64,000 bases of DNA from Lichenostomus cassidix (Eukaryota; Chordata; Aves; Passeriformes; Meliphagidae), in NCBI GenBank assembly GCA_008360975.2, contig CM039184.1, positions 35,203,797 to 35,267,796 of the forward strand, in the 5' to 3' direction. The notes beneath the pieces were generated by a model that was given only the letters and a program-made list of their open reading frames with translations, had not been told where the DNA came from and did not search any database. Both the position numbers and the translations under genes were made by a program. Below, in pieces: positions 13,892 to 26,271 of this stretch. Every line of letters starts with the position of its first letter. Within the stretch, counting starts at the first letter, position 1.

Positions 13892-14008
13892 ATTCGAAAT
13901 GTGGCAGCCAACCTCTGTGTGGACAGTAAACACGGAGCTACAGGGACTGAGCTGAGGCTGGACATCTGTGTGAAGGATGGCTCAGAACGAACATGGTCAC
14001 ATGAGCAG
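13892..14008 (+). CDS. GALNTL6: GALNTL6 exon: lectin alpha repeat
   Basis: This is a 117-bp, 39-codon exon, phase 0 at both ends, with acceptor TTTTGCAG and donor CAG|GTATTT. It begins [15 protein letters not shown] and ends [10 protein letters not shown]. With WGE from the previous exon it forms the alpha repeat of the ricin B-type beta-trefoil; CVD stands in the place of the CLD motif, and the second cysteine is in DIC. In the family this domain binds GalNAc already on the substrate and steers follow-up glycosylation. The sequence matches GALNTL6 as I recall it, which separates it from GALNT10. The donor's +4 to +6 bases (TTT) are weaker than consensus. Confidence 0.93.
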
Positions 14009-15627
14009 GTATTTGAATGGTGGAAAGAGAAAATCAGGGTAATGTTGCTTCTCTTTTCCAGTTTTTAGACATTTTTTTCTGAGCACTTCTGCTTTTCTTA
14101 AGGTAAAACAGAGTTTAGAAATAATTTGTGAATTACTACTGACTTTAATGGCTTTTACAAAGTACTCCTTATTATAGTCTCAGAAATTCCAACAGCCACC
14201 TGCACTGTTTTCATTTCCAAAAGAAATTGCAATGCTCAGAGAGCTTTTTGATGCCCTATTCTCACCCCCTGTGTCATGAAAACATGTTGATTTTAGCTGA
14301 GTTACCTGAAAATATTTTAAATATAGCACCAGGCCTTGTAAAGCTCTAGTCTTTGTCTGGTTTTATGCTTTCAATAAGCAGTTATATTTTAAACAAATAT
14401 GAGATATAAGTGAGATAAATGGGTAAAAGCAAGCAAAAAAGCATTTCAAAAGACAAGCAATTGCAAAGACTCATGAAAGCTTTTATGTAGGTTGGTGAGG
14501 TAGAAAAATATTAGTTCTCAGGAGCATGGAGGAAAAGAGCTCTGATTTTTACTCACTGTGAGTGCCATAGGAAAGGGATCATGACTCACAGGCCATGGGT
14601 CTGGCCAATGTGAGCAAAGAGAATCCAGATAAAAAGTACAACCTAACCATTTATTAGCAAATTTAGTGAGCGTGTCTTTCACAGGAAAAGGTCCCAGATT
14701 AGTAAAAGACTCCTAATGCTGAAGAGAAAAATTGACCTGGCAGTCACTCATGGCACTTTGTAAAAACTTAAAAGCTCAGGGGAGAGGAGTTCTGAGGGAT
14801 GTTTGAAGTTCTGAGGTCAAGAAATCATGCTCTGAGGATACTGAGAAATGCAGGAGAAGTGTAAGTGCATGAAACCAAGAAGCTGAAGGATTATCTCAAT
14901 TTAGGTAAGTGCCAACATGGCAAAAAAGGAAGTTGCTGAAAGACTTCTTCAGATAGCTACCAAAGAATACTGCATGGGGATAGGGTGCCAAGACTAGATA
15001 AAGATAATTTTGTTTTGTTTCTTAAAGACATACAGTAATTCAAGGAGTTAATTGAAGGAAGTGTATGGTCCAGGTAGTCCATCAGAGTGTTCTCTGGCTT
15101 TAAAATCTGCAAAGCTCCAAACCCTCCTCAAGAAGGGAAGGGGGAATGCTGAGGCTGCCAGAGATGAGAAAGGGGGAAAAAAGTTGGATGAAAAAGTGAG
15201 AGAAGGAAAAAAAGTTAGTAGAGAAAAGGGAGACTTGAAACATCTTTTGAAAGAGTAAAGGCTTGGACAAAGGAGAAATGACACAAAGGGAGAAGGATAT
15301 TAGGGAGGAATCCGTGTTTCAGCAGGGGTGCTTCAGCGTTTGGGATCAGACGGGTATAAAGGTCTTACTCTGTACTAAGCACGCAAAGTGATTCATTAGA
15401 ATCAGTAGGTGAAGCTGGCACGAAGGTAGTTCAACCAGCCAGCTCCTCAGATCCCAGAACCAGAGCCAGGAAGCCTCAAGCACCTCGGTGCCTCACCGCA
15501 GGACAACGTGTGCCTCAGGGACAGCACGATTTGTCTCCGCCGGGCTGGTGGGAAACAGCGCATACGTATCTCGCCCTGCGGCTGCCCGGGAGGCTTGTGC
15601 CCGCCGCGGCTGCGGTGCGGCGGGCGG

Positions 15628-15642
15628 GCAGCAGGGGGCAGC
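15628..15642 (+). promoter_or_regulatory. CTCF-like motif beside the minisatellite
   Basis: GCAGCAGGGGGCAGC agrees with the CTCF core pattern CCASYAGRKGGCRSY at 14 of 15 positions; only the first base differs. It lies about 35 bp before the minisatellite, in CpG-rich sequence. The motif match is directly visible; binding is inference. GC-rich sequence raises the chance of accidental matches. Confidence 0.45.
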
Positions 15643-15675
15643 GCGGCCCAGCTGAACGCGCCCGCCGCGGTACAG

Positions 15676-16187
15676 GCCTGCCGCCCGCGCAGCCAGCGCT
15701 CCGCACAGCCAGCGCTCCGCACAGCCTGCCGCCCGCACAGCCAGCGCCCCGCACAGCCAGCGCCCCGCACAGCCAGCGTCCCTCACAGCCTGCCGCCCGC
15801 ACAGCCAGCGCCCCGCACAGCCAGCGCCCCGCACAGCCAGCGTCCCTCACAGCCTGCCGCCCGCACAGCCAGCGCCCTGCACAGCCAGCGCTCCGCACAG
15901 CCAGCGTCCCTCACAGCCTGCCGCCCGCACAGCCAGCGCCCCGCACAGCCAGCGCCCCGCACAGCCAGCGCTCCGCACAGCCAGCGCTCCGCACAGCCTG
16001 CGCCCCTCGCAGCCTGCGCCCCTCGCAGCCAGCGCCCCGCACAGCCAGCGCTCCGCACAGCCAGCGCTCCGCACAGCCAGCGCTCCGCACAGCCTGCGCC
16101 CCTCGCAGCCTGCCCCACTCACAACCTGCGCCCCTCACAGCCTGCACCCCTCAACCTGCACCCCTCAACCTGCACCCCTCACGGCCA
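15676..16187 (+). repeat. GC-rich minisatellite, 16-bp unit with 64-bp higher-order periods
   Basis: About 30 tandem copies of a 16-bp unit related to CAGCCAGCGCTCCGCA are present. Common variants are CAGCCAGCGCCCCGCA (B), CAGCCAGCGTCCCTCA (C), CAGCCTGCCGCCCGCA (D) and CAGCCTGCGCCCCTCG (E). Between about 15727 and 15920 the order D-B-B-C recurs as a 64-bp higher-order unit (the third copy slightly changed), a sign of later duplication of a four-unit block. The 3' end degenerates to 14-15-bp units of the type CTGCACCCCTCAAC. Because 16 is not a multiple of 3 and the common units lack stop codons, several frames on both strands stay open and encode Ala/Pro/Arg/Ser-rich repeats. These are not treated as genes. 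Confidence 0.95.
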
Positions 16188-19100
16188 GGATTGATTAAAG
16201 TATCTGGTCTTTTATTATCGTATTTCGAATAGCGTGGATTGACACTGAGCTGGACTTGTAACATGGTGTAAATTTACAGAGAGTTCAGTGGCAAGCTATA
16301 GTAGCTTGATGTGACCAGTACGACAGGCATTAGTGCTAGACAGAGATGATCTTCTGTGCCACCTGATTCATGTCATGTTACCAGGGCAGGATTTAAAAGC
16401 TGAAAGTCTCAGCCACCATGCCAGGGGCACAGCCCTTTAGCAGACCCCAGGAGAGGATGGCAATCTGCCAACTCAGGGCTGTGCAAGCCTACTGGGCAAG
16501 CAGCAGTCAAAAGGTTTGTGGGACACTTGTAGGCTTTCTGGTAAACAGGAGATGGATGAGAAGTGAGGGATGTGTCACTGTGGTTTCTGGAAACTTCCCC
16601 AAAATTAAGAACAGAGGGGAAGAAAAGAACCATGAGGATATGTCACGGCACTGTATTCTCCCATCTCTGTCTTCCCAGAGCTGACTTTTGGCTTCAGGGG
16701 AAAATGGGGCTCTACTGGACTGATAACTGACAGCAAAGGAAAATGACAGGCATCACTTATCAATTATCAGATTCTCCAGTCCCGCCAGGGAATAGGTGGA
16801 CAGGCACCATCTCTAACATGGCCCAGCAAGTGCCCAGCTCTTTCTTCTCTACTTGGATGTATAGTTCAAGCCAGAGCCCAGCTCTGAAACATGGCATTTC
16901 ATCTTTGGGTGGGGTATATGTTGTCCCCTCAAGTGTAATGGCACAGTCAAAGCATAGCACCAGCTGACAGACCCTAGCCAGACAGCGAGTAATTGAGCAA
17001 CGTTGCCAGGCTGGAAAGCATTAATGGCTTCAAAAGGGCCTTTGTCCTATAGACAGTGCCAAGCCAATGGCTCTATCAAGCAATCATTCTTCAGGCCCTG
17101 TGCCAATTATAAATGAAGCTGGAAAGCTGTATTTTCCCAGTTACTGCATGACAAGTCTCAGCTACATGAAAAGGCAGAGCATGAGGACTGAGGGTTTACT
17201 TGATTGCAAATGCAGAGGATGGAGCTGTGTTTTACAGACTGGTGTGAGAGAAGGCAAAGGAGAATGAGCCAGGACAGAGGGTTTCTTGGGTCCAGCAGGA
17301 AACAGAGAACAGCAGCCCCATGTGTTGCAGGTGAAGAATCAGGCTGCTGTTTGTTAATAATGTGTCTGGGAATTTCGGTGCAGCCTTATTTCAAATCAAC
17401 AACCAGTCAGAAATGAATGAAGTACAAGGGTACAAAAGGGCTCAGCCATTTATTGTAAAATCTGACACAGCTGGTTCCTAACAAAGGAACAACAAAATCC
17501 AGAGTGGCAAAGCAGAACATTATATACTCTGGGCTCCAGCTAATAACTGGAGCACATAGCATTGTTGGACATTATGCAGTGGAGAGATAATATTTGTATT
17601 GGCCAGATTCAGTGTGAACCAGAGGAAAATTGCTGTTTAAAAGAGGATAGCCTAAAATGATGAGATTGGAAGGACTATACGCCTTCATGTTGTGTCTGTA
17701 ATTGCAAGATCTTAATACTAATTGGGTGTATAGAGAAATATAACCTTTTTTCTGATTTTTTGTTTTCTCTTCTCTCTCTTAGTACTAAAACTGAGTTCCT
17801 GTCCCTAAAAAGGTTGGTTTTATAATAGTATCACTAGGGAGAAGATGTATTTGTTGAATTAAAAATAAAACTGTTTTAAAAGACCAGGAGGACAAAGGAG
17901 GAAAAAGAATCTAAGCTAGTCTAAACATTGACGTCTAGTATTACACAGATCCTGGTTTTCAGTGGAGGGAAATAAAAACCCCCCACTGTTACCACGTCTT
18001 GACTTGCAAACAGGACACAGCCCAGGCAGTCTTCAGAAACCACAGAGGAGTGGAAAGAGCAAAGGGATAGTCTGGATCAGCATGATCTGATTTAAAGGCT
18101 GGCTTGAGCTCTTTGAGGTGTACCGATGCATTCAGTGGGGTAGTAGTCCTCAGGCCAAGGTCCAGAGAGCAGCAAGAATTGGCCCCTCCACTCACCACTC
18201 ATGCACAGAATGAGAAATTTGGCAAGCCACCCACTGGGAAAAATGAGGATGGTCCTGAAATAGGATCTCTCTCTGCAGTAGTAGTAATGAGAGTGAGAAT
18301 ATCAGAGAACCACTGTTCCACACCATTCCTCTAGGTATTTGTTATTCATCACTTTGAACTCTAGGTTTATTACATGCCTATAGAAAGGTAAAGGATAAGA
18401 TAAAGAAAATGGCTTTTGTTGGTTTTTCGTTAAAGGAAAACTGTCTCAGCCTTCTTTTTTTCTAAAGAAACAGCAATGCAGTTTTTTACTGAACCAAATC
18501 TTACTTCTGTCTTTGCTTGTGAAATGATAAGTTATTGTAGGGAGTCCATGATGATGCTTCAAAGAAACATGAAGAAATGTGGAAAAAGGTTTAACCTTTT
18601 GAACAGCAGAAATTGCTTTGAAAATGAGGTTAAAGCTGTCCGCTGCATTTTACTCCAGATAAATGAAAAATGCACTCTGGGAGATAGAAGAAATAAGCAG
18701 GGCACAGGGGCAGATTAAGAAAACACTCCATAGAAAACCTGTAATACAGATATAAATAGGGAGAAACAGCAGCTAACAGAGAGAACAAGGGCTTACAATA
18801 AGACACAGAACAAAAAAAAAGGTAAATATTCAGATATTTGTTTATATTTGGGGCCTGCAAGCCAAGAGAGTCAGTAACACCTCTCAAATGCGGTATTCAG
18901 AGGCTGGTACAGCATTGAAGATGCAGTATTTTTAAGACTTGTTTCTTTTATGGAAGCAAGACCATGGAAAGGAGATGACTATAGCAATGAAAAAACCTGG
19001 GAACCACCACAGATTTATTCAGGATTGAACCCACATGATATTAAGCTTCAATTTATAGCTGGTTCTCTCAGGGAACGTACACACTGGAGGAGCAGGGTGC

Positions 19101-19363
19101 TAGATAAGGGCCAAAAGAAACCTGAGATGAGGTGTTTGAGACAGTCAGAACTGAGTATGGGGAACTGAACTCAGTACGGGCAGCTGCTTCTCTGGATAAC
19201 GAGCCTGCATGCAGTTCCACATGAACCATCTCAGCTGAACAGTTTCTACTAGCAAAGTTTGCTCATTTAAAGAGAGCTTCACTTTCTCAGTGTTCCCTTT
19301 CTTTTTTTTTTTTTCCTATGGAAAATCAAAAGTCATGCAGAAAGCCAAAGAATAGCACTCACT

Positions 19364-19406
19364 CAAAAAAAGAAAAATAAAAAAAGGAAAGAAAGAAAAG
19401 AAAAAA
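19364..19406. repeat. A/G-rich low-complexity tract
   Basis: It consists of runs of A broken by single G or T (AAAGAAAAATAAAAAAAGG and similar) inside a GALNTL6 intron. No function is indicated. Confidence 0.8.
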
Positions 19407-20242
19407 CCTCACCGCTCTTGACAGAGCTCTACCTCACAGCTTCTAGGTAGTAATTTACAACCTGCAACCTCTTTTCTGCAAGGATTGGTCCATGGAAACG
19501 AAAATGCACTCCACGTCTTTAAATTTGATGCTGTCAGACCTGTCACCATCATCTGATGATTGAAAGACTGCAGTGTCACAGCATCACTTCAGACAGCTGG
19601 TGTCTAATTGAGAAGGATTCCTCTATTAACTGTGACCCTCCATGACTCCTCTCAGGCAGTGAGAAAAAGGGCTTTGACAAGCTGCCTGTAGCTCACAGGT
19701 TTCACAGTAGAAAGATGAAGATCATTTAACATGTGTTCTTTGGGGGAAAAAAGATAGTTGAGAGGGGTTATGGTAACAGTGTCCCCTATAAACAGAAGGA
19801 AGCAGCTCATCAAACAGGAAAGACGCTATGATGGGAAGATCTCTCTAAGCAGCTTGTTCAGACCCCAGTGAGAGCTAAAAGAACATCACTGGTGGAGGCT
19901 TTCTGAGTCCTAGGTAGCCAAAATCCTTGTACACACATGTGCTGCTTTAACTGGGATAACTAAAGGCTTTAATACAGCATATCCCCTCTCCTTTCAGCAG
20001 TTCTGTGTCACTGTTTTCTTCCTTCCCTGACACAGGGATTGTGCCTTCCTGGGGTATGTTCCACATGGCCACTGATGCACTTTACTTAAGGCAGCTGGCA
20101 TCGCTGAGTCATACATAGGCCAGACTTTGTTTAACCAGCATCTGGGGTGTGTGAAAAGGGAATCCTGCATTAAGCTTTGTGTGTTGTTTTAAACATTTTT
20201 CTGCTAATAATATATCATTGTATTGCCTGGTTGTTTTCCTAG

Positions 20243-20392
20243 CTCTTCACCTTTGGCTGGAGAGAAGACATCCGCCCTGGGGAGCCACTTCACACCAGGA
20301 AGTTCTGCTTCGACGCCATCTCACACAGTAGCCCTGTCACACTGTATGACTGTCACGGGATGAAGGGAAACCAGCACTGGAGCTATAGGAAG
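20243..20392 (+). CDS. GALNTL6: GALNTL6 exon: lectin beta repeat
   Basis: This is a 150-bp, 50-codon exon, phase 0 at both ends. The acceptor is TTGTTTTCCTAG. It begins [20 protein letters not shown] and ends [12 protein letters not shown]. It contains the beta-repeat signature of the GALNT lectin domain: CFD in the CLD position, then LYDCHG and GNQHW (the QxW motif). The [11 protein letters not shown] stretch is typical of the GALNT10/GALNTL6 subgroup. The donor AAG|GTCAGA is unusual because position +3 is C rather than A or G. If the intron is retained, the frame stays open for 147 more codons, to a TAA at 20834-20836, giving a protein without the gamma repeat. The splice position itself is well supported, since the next exon continues the protein exactly. 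Confidence 0.94.
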
Positions 20393-23300
20393 GTCAGAGT
20401 CACTGTGGGGCATCTTGGAGGTTCAGACTGTCTTGAGCCTGTATTCAGTTTAGCACAGGCTTGTGTTTTCCCATCAGAGAAGTTTTGTCTTAAAATCCGC
20501 CACATCCTATTCCAATTTAATTTTGTGGTAATCTCTCTGAGCATTCAGATATTTAGGTCAAATATAAATGAAAATGGATCTGATCCAGCTCAGAGAGTGT
20601 CTCTATTGGATCCGTTCCCTGAAAGGTGTTTTGGTACTTCAAGATGCTTGTGTCATTTAACAGAGGCACTGTTGGAAATATTTTCATCCAATGTGACAGT
20701 AGCAAGACATGCTGCTCATGAGTTAAATGTTATTACTTTACTACATTTTAAAGACCACAAGTGGCAGAAAAATCTCCCTCAAAAAAACAAAACAAACAAA
20801 CAAGACAAAAAAAAACCCCACCCAACCCAACATTAAAAGCACTTCTGTAAGCCCAAAGAAGGCAGGCGTTTATAAACTAAAGATAAGCAGCTTAGGAACT
20901 ACTTTGATCTGCTGAATTTCAGCCCATTTTTATAAATCACTGAAAATAGGAGGTCAAGCTAGAAATTGTCAAAGCTTCAGTTATGGGAAATAGTCCTGGT
21001 AGAACTGATTTGTTATTGTTGTTGTTATTAGGGTTTTTAATGGTTTATCAGCAAGTTGCCTTGATTTAAGATTTCAGTAATAAACTCTGTGTTCTATTCA
21101 GGATAAGGATTTATCTGAAGCTCTGAGGATTCCTCTCACATGCTTCAATTTTCTTTGACCATTGTGCTTTGCCCTTCACCTTGCTTAAGCTGAGGCCGAA
21201 GTACCAGGAATTGGTCTTTGCCAGATAAACCTCAATACTGTTTTCTAGTTTGAGAAAATATATATAGAGTAGAAATCTAATTCAGAAGCATTAAAAACAG
21301 GTTTGTCCTGACTCTTTTTCTGAGTGGTTACTTATTAGCTTGTGCCTTTTTACCTTATTTATGTTACAAATGGAAGTCCATCATAAGATTTTCCAGGAAT
21401 GTAATCCCTTTGAAACTGAGGTATTATCTGAAAGAAAGTTAGAATGTATGGGGCAGATATTTAGAGGATATAAATTGTGGTGGTTGTATTGCTGCCTATC
21501 TGACTTTATAATACCATAATACCTTCTTGCTTTAAAACCCTTCCGATTTATCTTTTTGCCTACTCAAGCTGCAAATCAAAAAGCTTCCATATCTTTAAGC
21601 ACTTCACTGTTGCTTAATGTAGCTGTTTCATTAGACAAAATGCAGGTCTAGAGCTATTCTCTGTAAGGCTTTGATGATGACAGAGTATAGCTGGTAACTA
21701 ACAAAAAATTACATTTAAAAAAAATACACAGTGTAAGTTTTATTAAATTCTCTACACAGCTTCACTTTTAATTTCCAGAAGGCTGGCAGGGCTCATATAA
21801 AAATTCTCCATGCAAGAGAGGCATTTCCATCTAAGCAAGAAACATGTTTTGTTATGATGGAAGTATTGACTCATTCTTAACTGTAATACCAACCTGACAG
21901 CAAGCTGGTCAATTTGCATAAACCTTCAAGTTAAGAAACTGCATTGGAATAATAGAATTATGTATACATGGTTTTCTTTAGGCTTAGTTTTAGTTTGGCT
22001 ACACAGTAAGTATTTTTTAATGTTTCCTATAGTCTATTTCCTCAGATAATGGGCAGATTTATATTAGAGATTTCTGGTAGTACAGTTATACCTCCAAAAA
22101 CTTTATGTATGATATAATCCTTTTCTAGCTTTGAAAGCATCTTGACAACAAAACTTTTAGAGTTTCCCCCCCCTACAAAACAAGAACTGATCTGTACTAG
22201 AGCCCTTTACCTAGTGTATGGTATGCTACTAAGCCTGCATCCTAAATAAATAAGAATAATAATGTGATTAAGAAAGAAGTGTTTCCTTTTAAAAAACAGA
22301 GAACAAGTCAGCGACTCTCTTCTGTTCTCTGTCCCATTTATAGATACTGTAGCTTCTAAATGGTCATGTATCCATCCTGCCGAAAATTCTTCTGTTACTT
22401 TAGGAGAAAAAATGACATTGCTTGTCAATGTCTTATAAGATGCTTAATATGAAGCATTTCTTACCATCTTACCATTCTTACCAGCTGTCATATTATTTCT
22501 ATAGAACTGGAAGAGATTTTTATTCATTTAAAGATGAGTCTCTTCTCATGATCATTTGCATCCTTGAGCCACTGGTAAGAAATTAGGGCTGTGAAGTGAT
22601 TACAAATTGCTGCAAAAGCAATTTGAAGCCAAGCACTATTTTCAGATTCCGTATTCTTACAGCATAGAAATCCTAACAACCTGGTTTTGGATCCTGGCGA
22701 ATAAAAACAGCTTAAATATTTCAGTGGCAAGTAGAATACATTAATATTTTACTTTGGGTAAGGAGTGCTCTTCTGGAAAAAATTTACAGCCTATCCCCAT
22801 TACGTGCACTTTGCTTCTCATTGCAGTGCAGCCTCAGAGCATGCAAACCACATTCTTTTCAGATTAATGAAGCCAAAACTACCACTAATAAACATGTGTC
22901 AAAAAACTGTTCTTATTCCCATACTGCTTAAACTACATCTGGGCAGCTATTTGAAAGTCTAGTAAGTCTGCCATATTAAGTAATCAATTTTCTTAGGACC
23001 AATCCAAAGTACTGGTCTACAGCCAAGTGTACCTTTGAGAAAACCCTGTAAGAAGCAATGGAGCAGAATAAATCCAAGCAGTAGTGCAAACATTGCTATG
23101 GGTTGTAAATAGAAGAATGTGAGTGTAGTGCCAGGACAAAAAATATTGGCACCATATTGGAGCAATGTAAGAAATTAGATAGATAAATATAAATAACCTG
23201 TAATTATTAGATATTTGGGAGAATGGCTTTAACTTCCCAAACTAAAGCCACTTCTTTGACTCTCTTTGATATTCCTTAGCATGCCAGAGCCAATGATGAG

Positions 23301-26271
23301 CAGTGCTACAAATTTCTGTTCCTCACAGTGAAGGAATACACCTTTGGTTTTCAATGTAGCATCATTCTGGGCTGACAGGTAGTGCATTGGTTCTGATAAA
23401 GTATGATTCAATTTATGTGCCACAGGCCTACTACTGCTATTTGTAGAGCAGAAGTATCCAAGAGAGGGCTGATTTAGTAGGTCTTTAAAAAGAAACAATT
23501 GTACAAAATCAATTTCATTATACGGTAATTCTACCCTGAGCCTAGTGATTATTATAGATGCTAGACTGCCAGTATCAAAAACTGGGCCCAGAAAACAGGA
23601 GTTTGCTCATAGTCTCCTGACAGCTTCAGGGACAAACTGTAAGAGTCAGTTCATGCGTCACCTGGTAGGTGTGTAGATTTATTCTCTCAGACAACTGAAT
23701 ACATGTCAATGTGGTAGTGGCTTTTATCATATGGATGTCAGTCCTGCTGAAACTGCATTGGAGCTACCAGCTAATTTCAGATAATCTACTACAGTCACCA
23801 GCTGATAATGACTTCCAGTTGCTCTTGACATTGGCCATAGTTATAGCAGTGACCTATAAGAAATGAAAGGATCTGTGTCTCATTACCAATCCCCTGAACT
23901 GTCGAGACCAATTATCTTATGGAGGAGTTTCTCCTTCTGCAAATAATCTGCAGGCTTGCCTTCATGCAGAAGGCAAAAAAAATTACTCTGCTGTTTTCAG
24001 ATGTTAGAAATGTCTCCACAGAAGTGCTTGTGGTTTCTCAATATTGGTGTAAAGACCAATTTATGTATTTCTCTTGTGAAGTTCTTCTCTGGGATGCACG
24101 CAACTGTTACCCCTTGAAGTTCTGAACTGGTTTCCATTGAAATCTGTAAGACCACCAGGCTTTGACCTTAAATCAGTATAAGCTTGAGATGGTAAATTAA
24201 TAGGCCTTTATATACAGCTAAGTCAGCCAGAAGTTTTTCCAGAGTGGTAATTCTGTCCCTATTTTTAAAAGACACTCTTCTTTCCTGATACCCAGACTCT
24301 CTAAGTAAAAGCACCAAAAATGCTTCACTCAAAAATTGCCTGCCTGTGATATTTCTGTAAGGACTGCCAGCTTTCTGGAAAGGCTGGAATGTTTTTTGTA
24401 GCAAGCTTTTTGTGCTGAAGCTGTTTCCTTTCTTCTTATACCAGTTATCTTATTAAAGCTTCTAGTATTCCCACTTCAGTTTCCTAATAGCTTGGCTGAC
24501 CCTCGTGCCCAGCTATCCTGCAAGGAAAACCACGTGCCCCCTTCCTTCAAGGTGCCACATCAGGCAGGGTGGCCGTGGCACAGCCACCGTGTCCTGGTTG
24601 CAGGCAGTGCCACTCTTATTAGGACAGGAGGAGCTGGCAAGGTGCAGATGGGTCTGCACCACCGCATAGGGTGCTTGAGAGTTCTTGCAGGCCCACCTCC
24701 TCCTGGTAGGGATACAATAGCCTTTATATACAGTACAGTTACCCCCTTCTTGCAAGCTGAAGTATCCTCAGTGCTCTCCTGGTAGAGCACGAGGGAAAGA
24801 CCTCTACTCATTTGGTTTGGTCCTGTCAGCTTTGATGGTATCCCTCTGAATTTCAGTGTGAATTTCAATTTCTGGGTTCACCCCCTGGATTTGGGGAAAG
24901 GTGGGTGCTGGAGGTAAAACACAGTTTAAAAGGCAGATGTAACACCATCACCCTCAGCCAGAGCACAAAGTATTTTTGACTTTGTTCTTTCTTGCATATA
25001 TTAATTTTAAAAAGAAGCATTGTACTTTACCATTCTTTTTCACAAACCCCAAATCAATGAATTTCATCTTTCCTAAATTAAAAAACCCCTAACTTGATTT
25101 TTCAAAGTGGTTTTAAATACCTGCTGTTTCTGTTTGTTTCGATACTTTTCTGTTTTAAACTGGGGTATTTTTATTTAAAAAGAAGTTTTTATGATAATTG
25201 CTCAGCACCCAGAGCACTTGTGTGAGTTTTAAATCAATTGCAGTTTGACAAGTAGATTTTTTTTTCCCTCTTACAAACTGGGCAAGCAGGTGCATCCTGG
25301 ATTAGTGTTAAAATACTGGCAGGGCATCGTCAGCTTGGACGGAAAAGCCTTAATGTGGTTTACCAACAGTAATCTGAAATTTATTTCAACATATGCAGTA
25401 TAGTCCCTGGAAATTTTCAAGCAATCTAATCACTCCCACATCTGTCTTTCTCAAAACACTTGCCTACATGAACTAAATATATTGAAACTACCCAACTCAC
25501 ACATACCAGCTGCTCAGCTGAGTAGTTTCTGCTTTAACAAAGATTCACCGTCAGGTTACTTAATATTCTCTCCAGCTTTGTGAAGTAAAATTAATAAAAC
25601 TAATCATTGTAAATATGCTTTTTAAAGCAACTTAGTCCATGCTTACCCTTCCAAAATCTCCATAAGGAGCTAAATCAGTGTTAGGATTTCCATTTTATTA
25701 GGAGAGAGAGCGTATTTCAGTGGCTAGTCTTACTGAGGCCACAGGCAAAGTCTGCATTGAATGCGATGAGAACATCAATCCAGTGTCCATCTGTCCACCA
25801 CTTAAGTTAATAATTCATTTTTAATTTCTTCGCCAGGTTGAAGATTTTGCAGCTCCCCCTGCCAAGAAACACAACACTGCAAAAACTGAAACTTCTCTAA
25901 TAAAACCCTGAACAATCCCTTTTTCAGGTTCAAACATTTAAATGGGTTCAAAGTAAATACATAATATGCAAAGATATTAAAAGACGTTGTATTTTTTCAT
26001 TATATTATGTGGTTGTTAGTCAAAGACCAGATGATGTCTCCTTCTTTTTTGAATCCCCACTTTCATAAAGGATAATAGCTCAAGGGAGAAAATACTCGAT
26101 TCTCTACAGCTTTTTTAATAATAGCTGTGCTTATTACACACGGTTAATGCACAGAGACAACAAAATCATTTCAAACAGGACTGCGTTAATCCATGTTCTG
26201 TAAAATGAGAACACTTCCAGTGATTTGGCATTTGCTATTTAATTCTATTTTTTTTTTTTGCATTCCTGTAG
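20393..26271 (+). other. GALNTL6: GALNTL6 last intron, about 5.9 kb
   Basis: It begins with the atypical donor GTCAGA and ends in a T-run and CATTCCTGTAG. An A/C-rich tract lies at 20779-20832. A slightly GC-richer stretch at 24490-24870 has open frames on both strands but no recognisable protein. I identify no transposon here. Confidence 0.85.
20779..20832. repeat. A/C-rich low-complexity tract
   Basis: This is a run of A and C almost without G or T (AAACAAAACAAACAAACAAG, then CCCCACCCAACCCAAC). Similar strand-asymmetric tracts occur at 39879-39962 and, as G/T-rich complements, at 45213-45273 and 50428-50501. Confidence 0.8.

Larger units (their letters stand above)
14009..20242 (+). other. 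GALNTL6: GALNTL6 intron, about 6.2 kb, containing a minisatellite
   Basis: The intron runs from GTATTT to the TTTTCCTAG acceptor. About 1.5 kb into it is a GC-rich block (about 15590-16190) made of a CpG-rich lead-in and a 16-bp minisatellite, sharply different from its AT-rich surroundings. An A/G-rich tract lies at 19364-19406. The rest (16200-20240) is unique sequence in which I recognise no gene or transposon. Confidence 0.85.

Noticed and set aside
15447..16232. Several long overlapping open frames on both strands in the GC-rich block
   Set aside because: They follow from a 16-bp stop-free tandem repeat, which keeps many frames open. The translations are periodic and there is no gene structure around them.
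16997..17006. Perfect palindrome GCAACGTTGC resembling two RFX half-sites
   Set aside because: The spacing does not fit the usual X-box, and a 10-bp palindrome is not rare enough to call a site.
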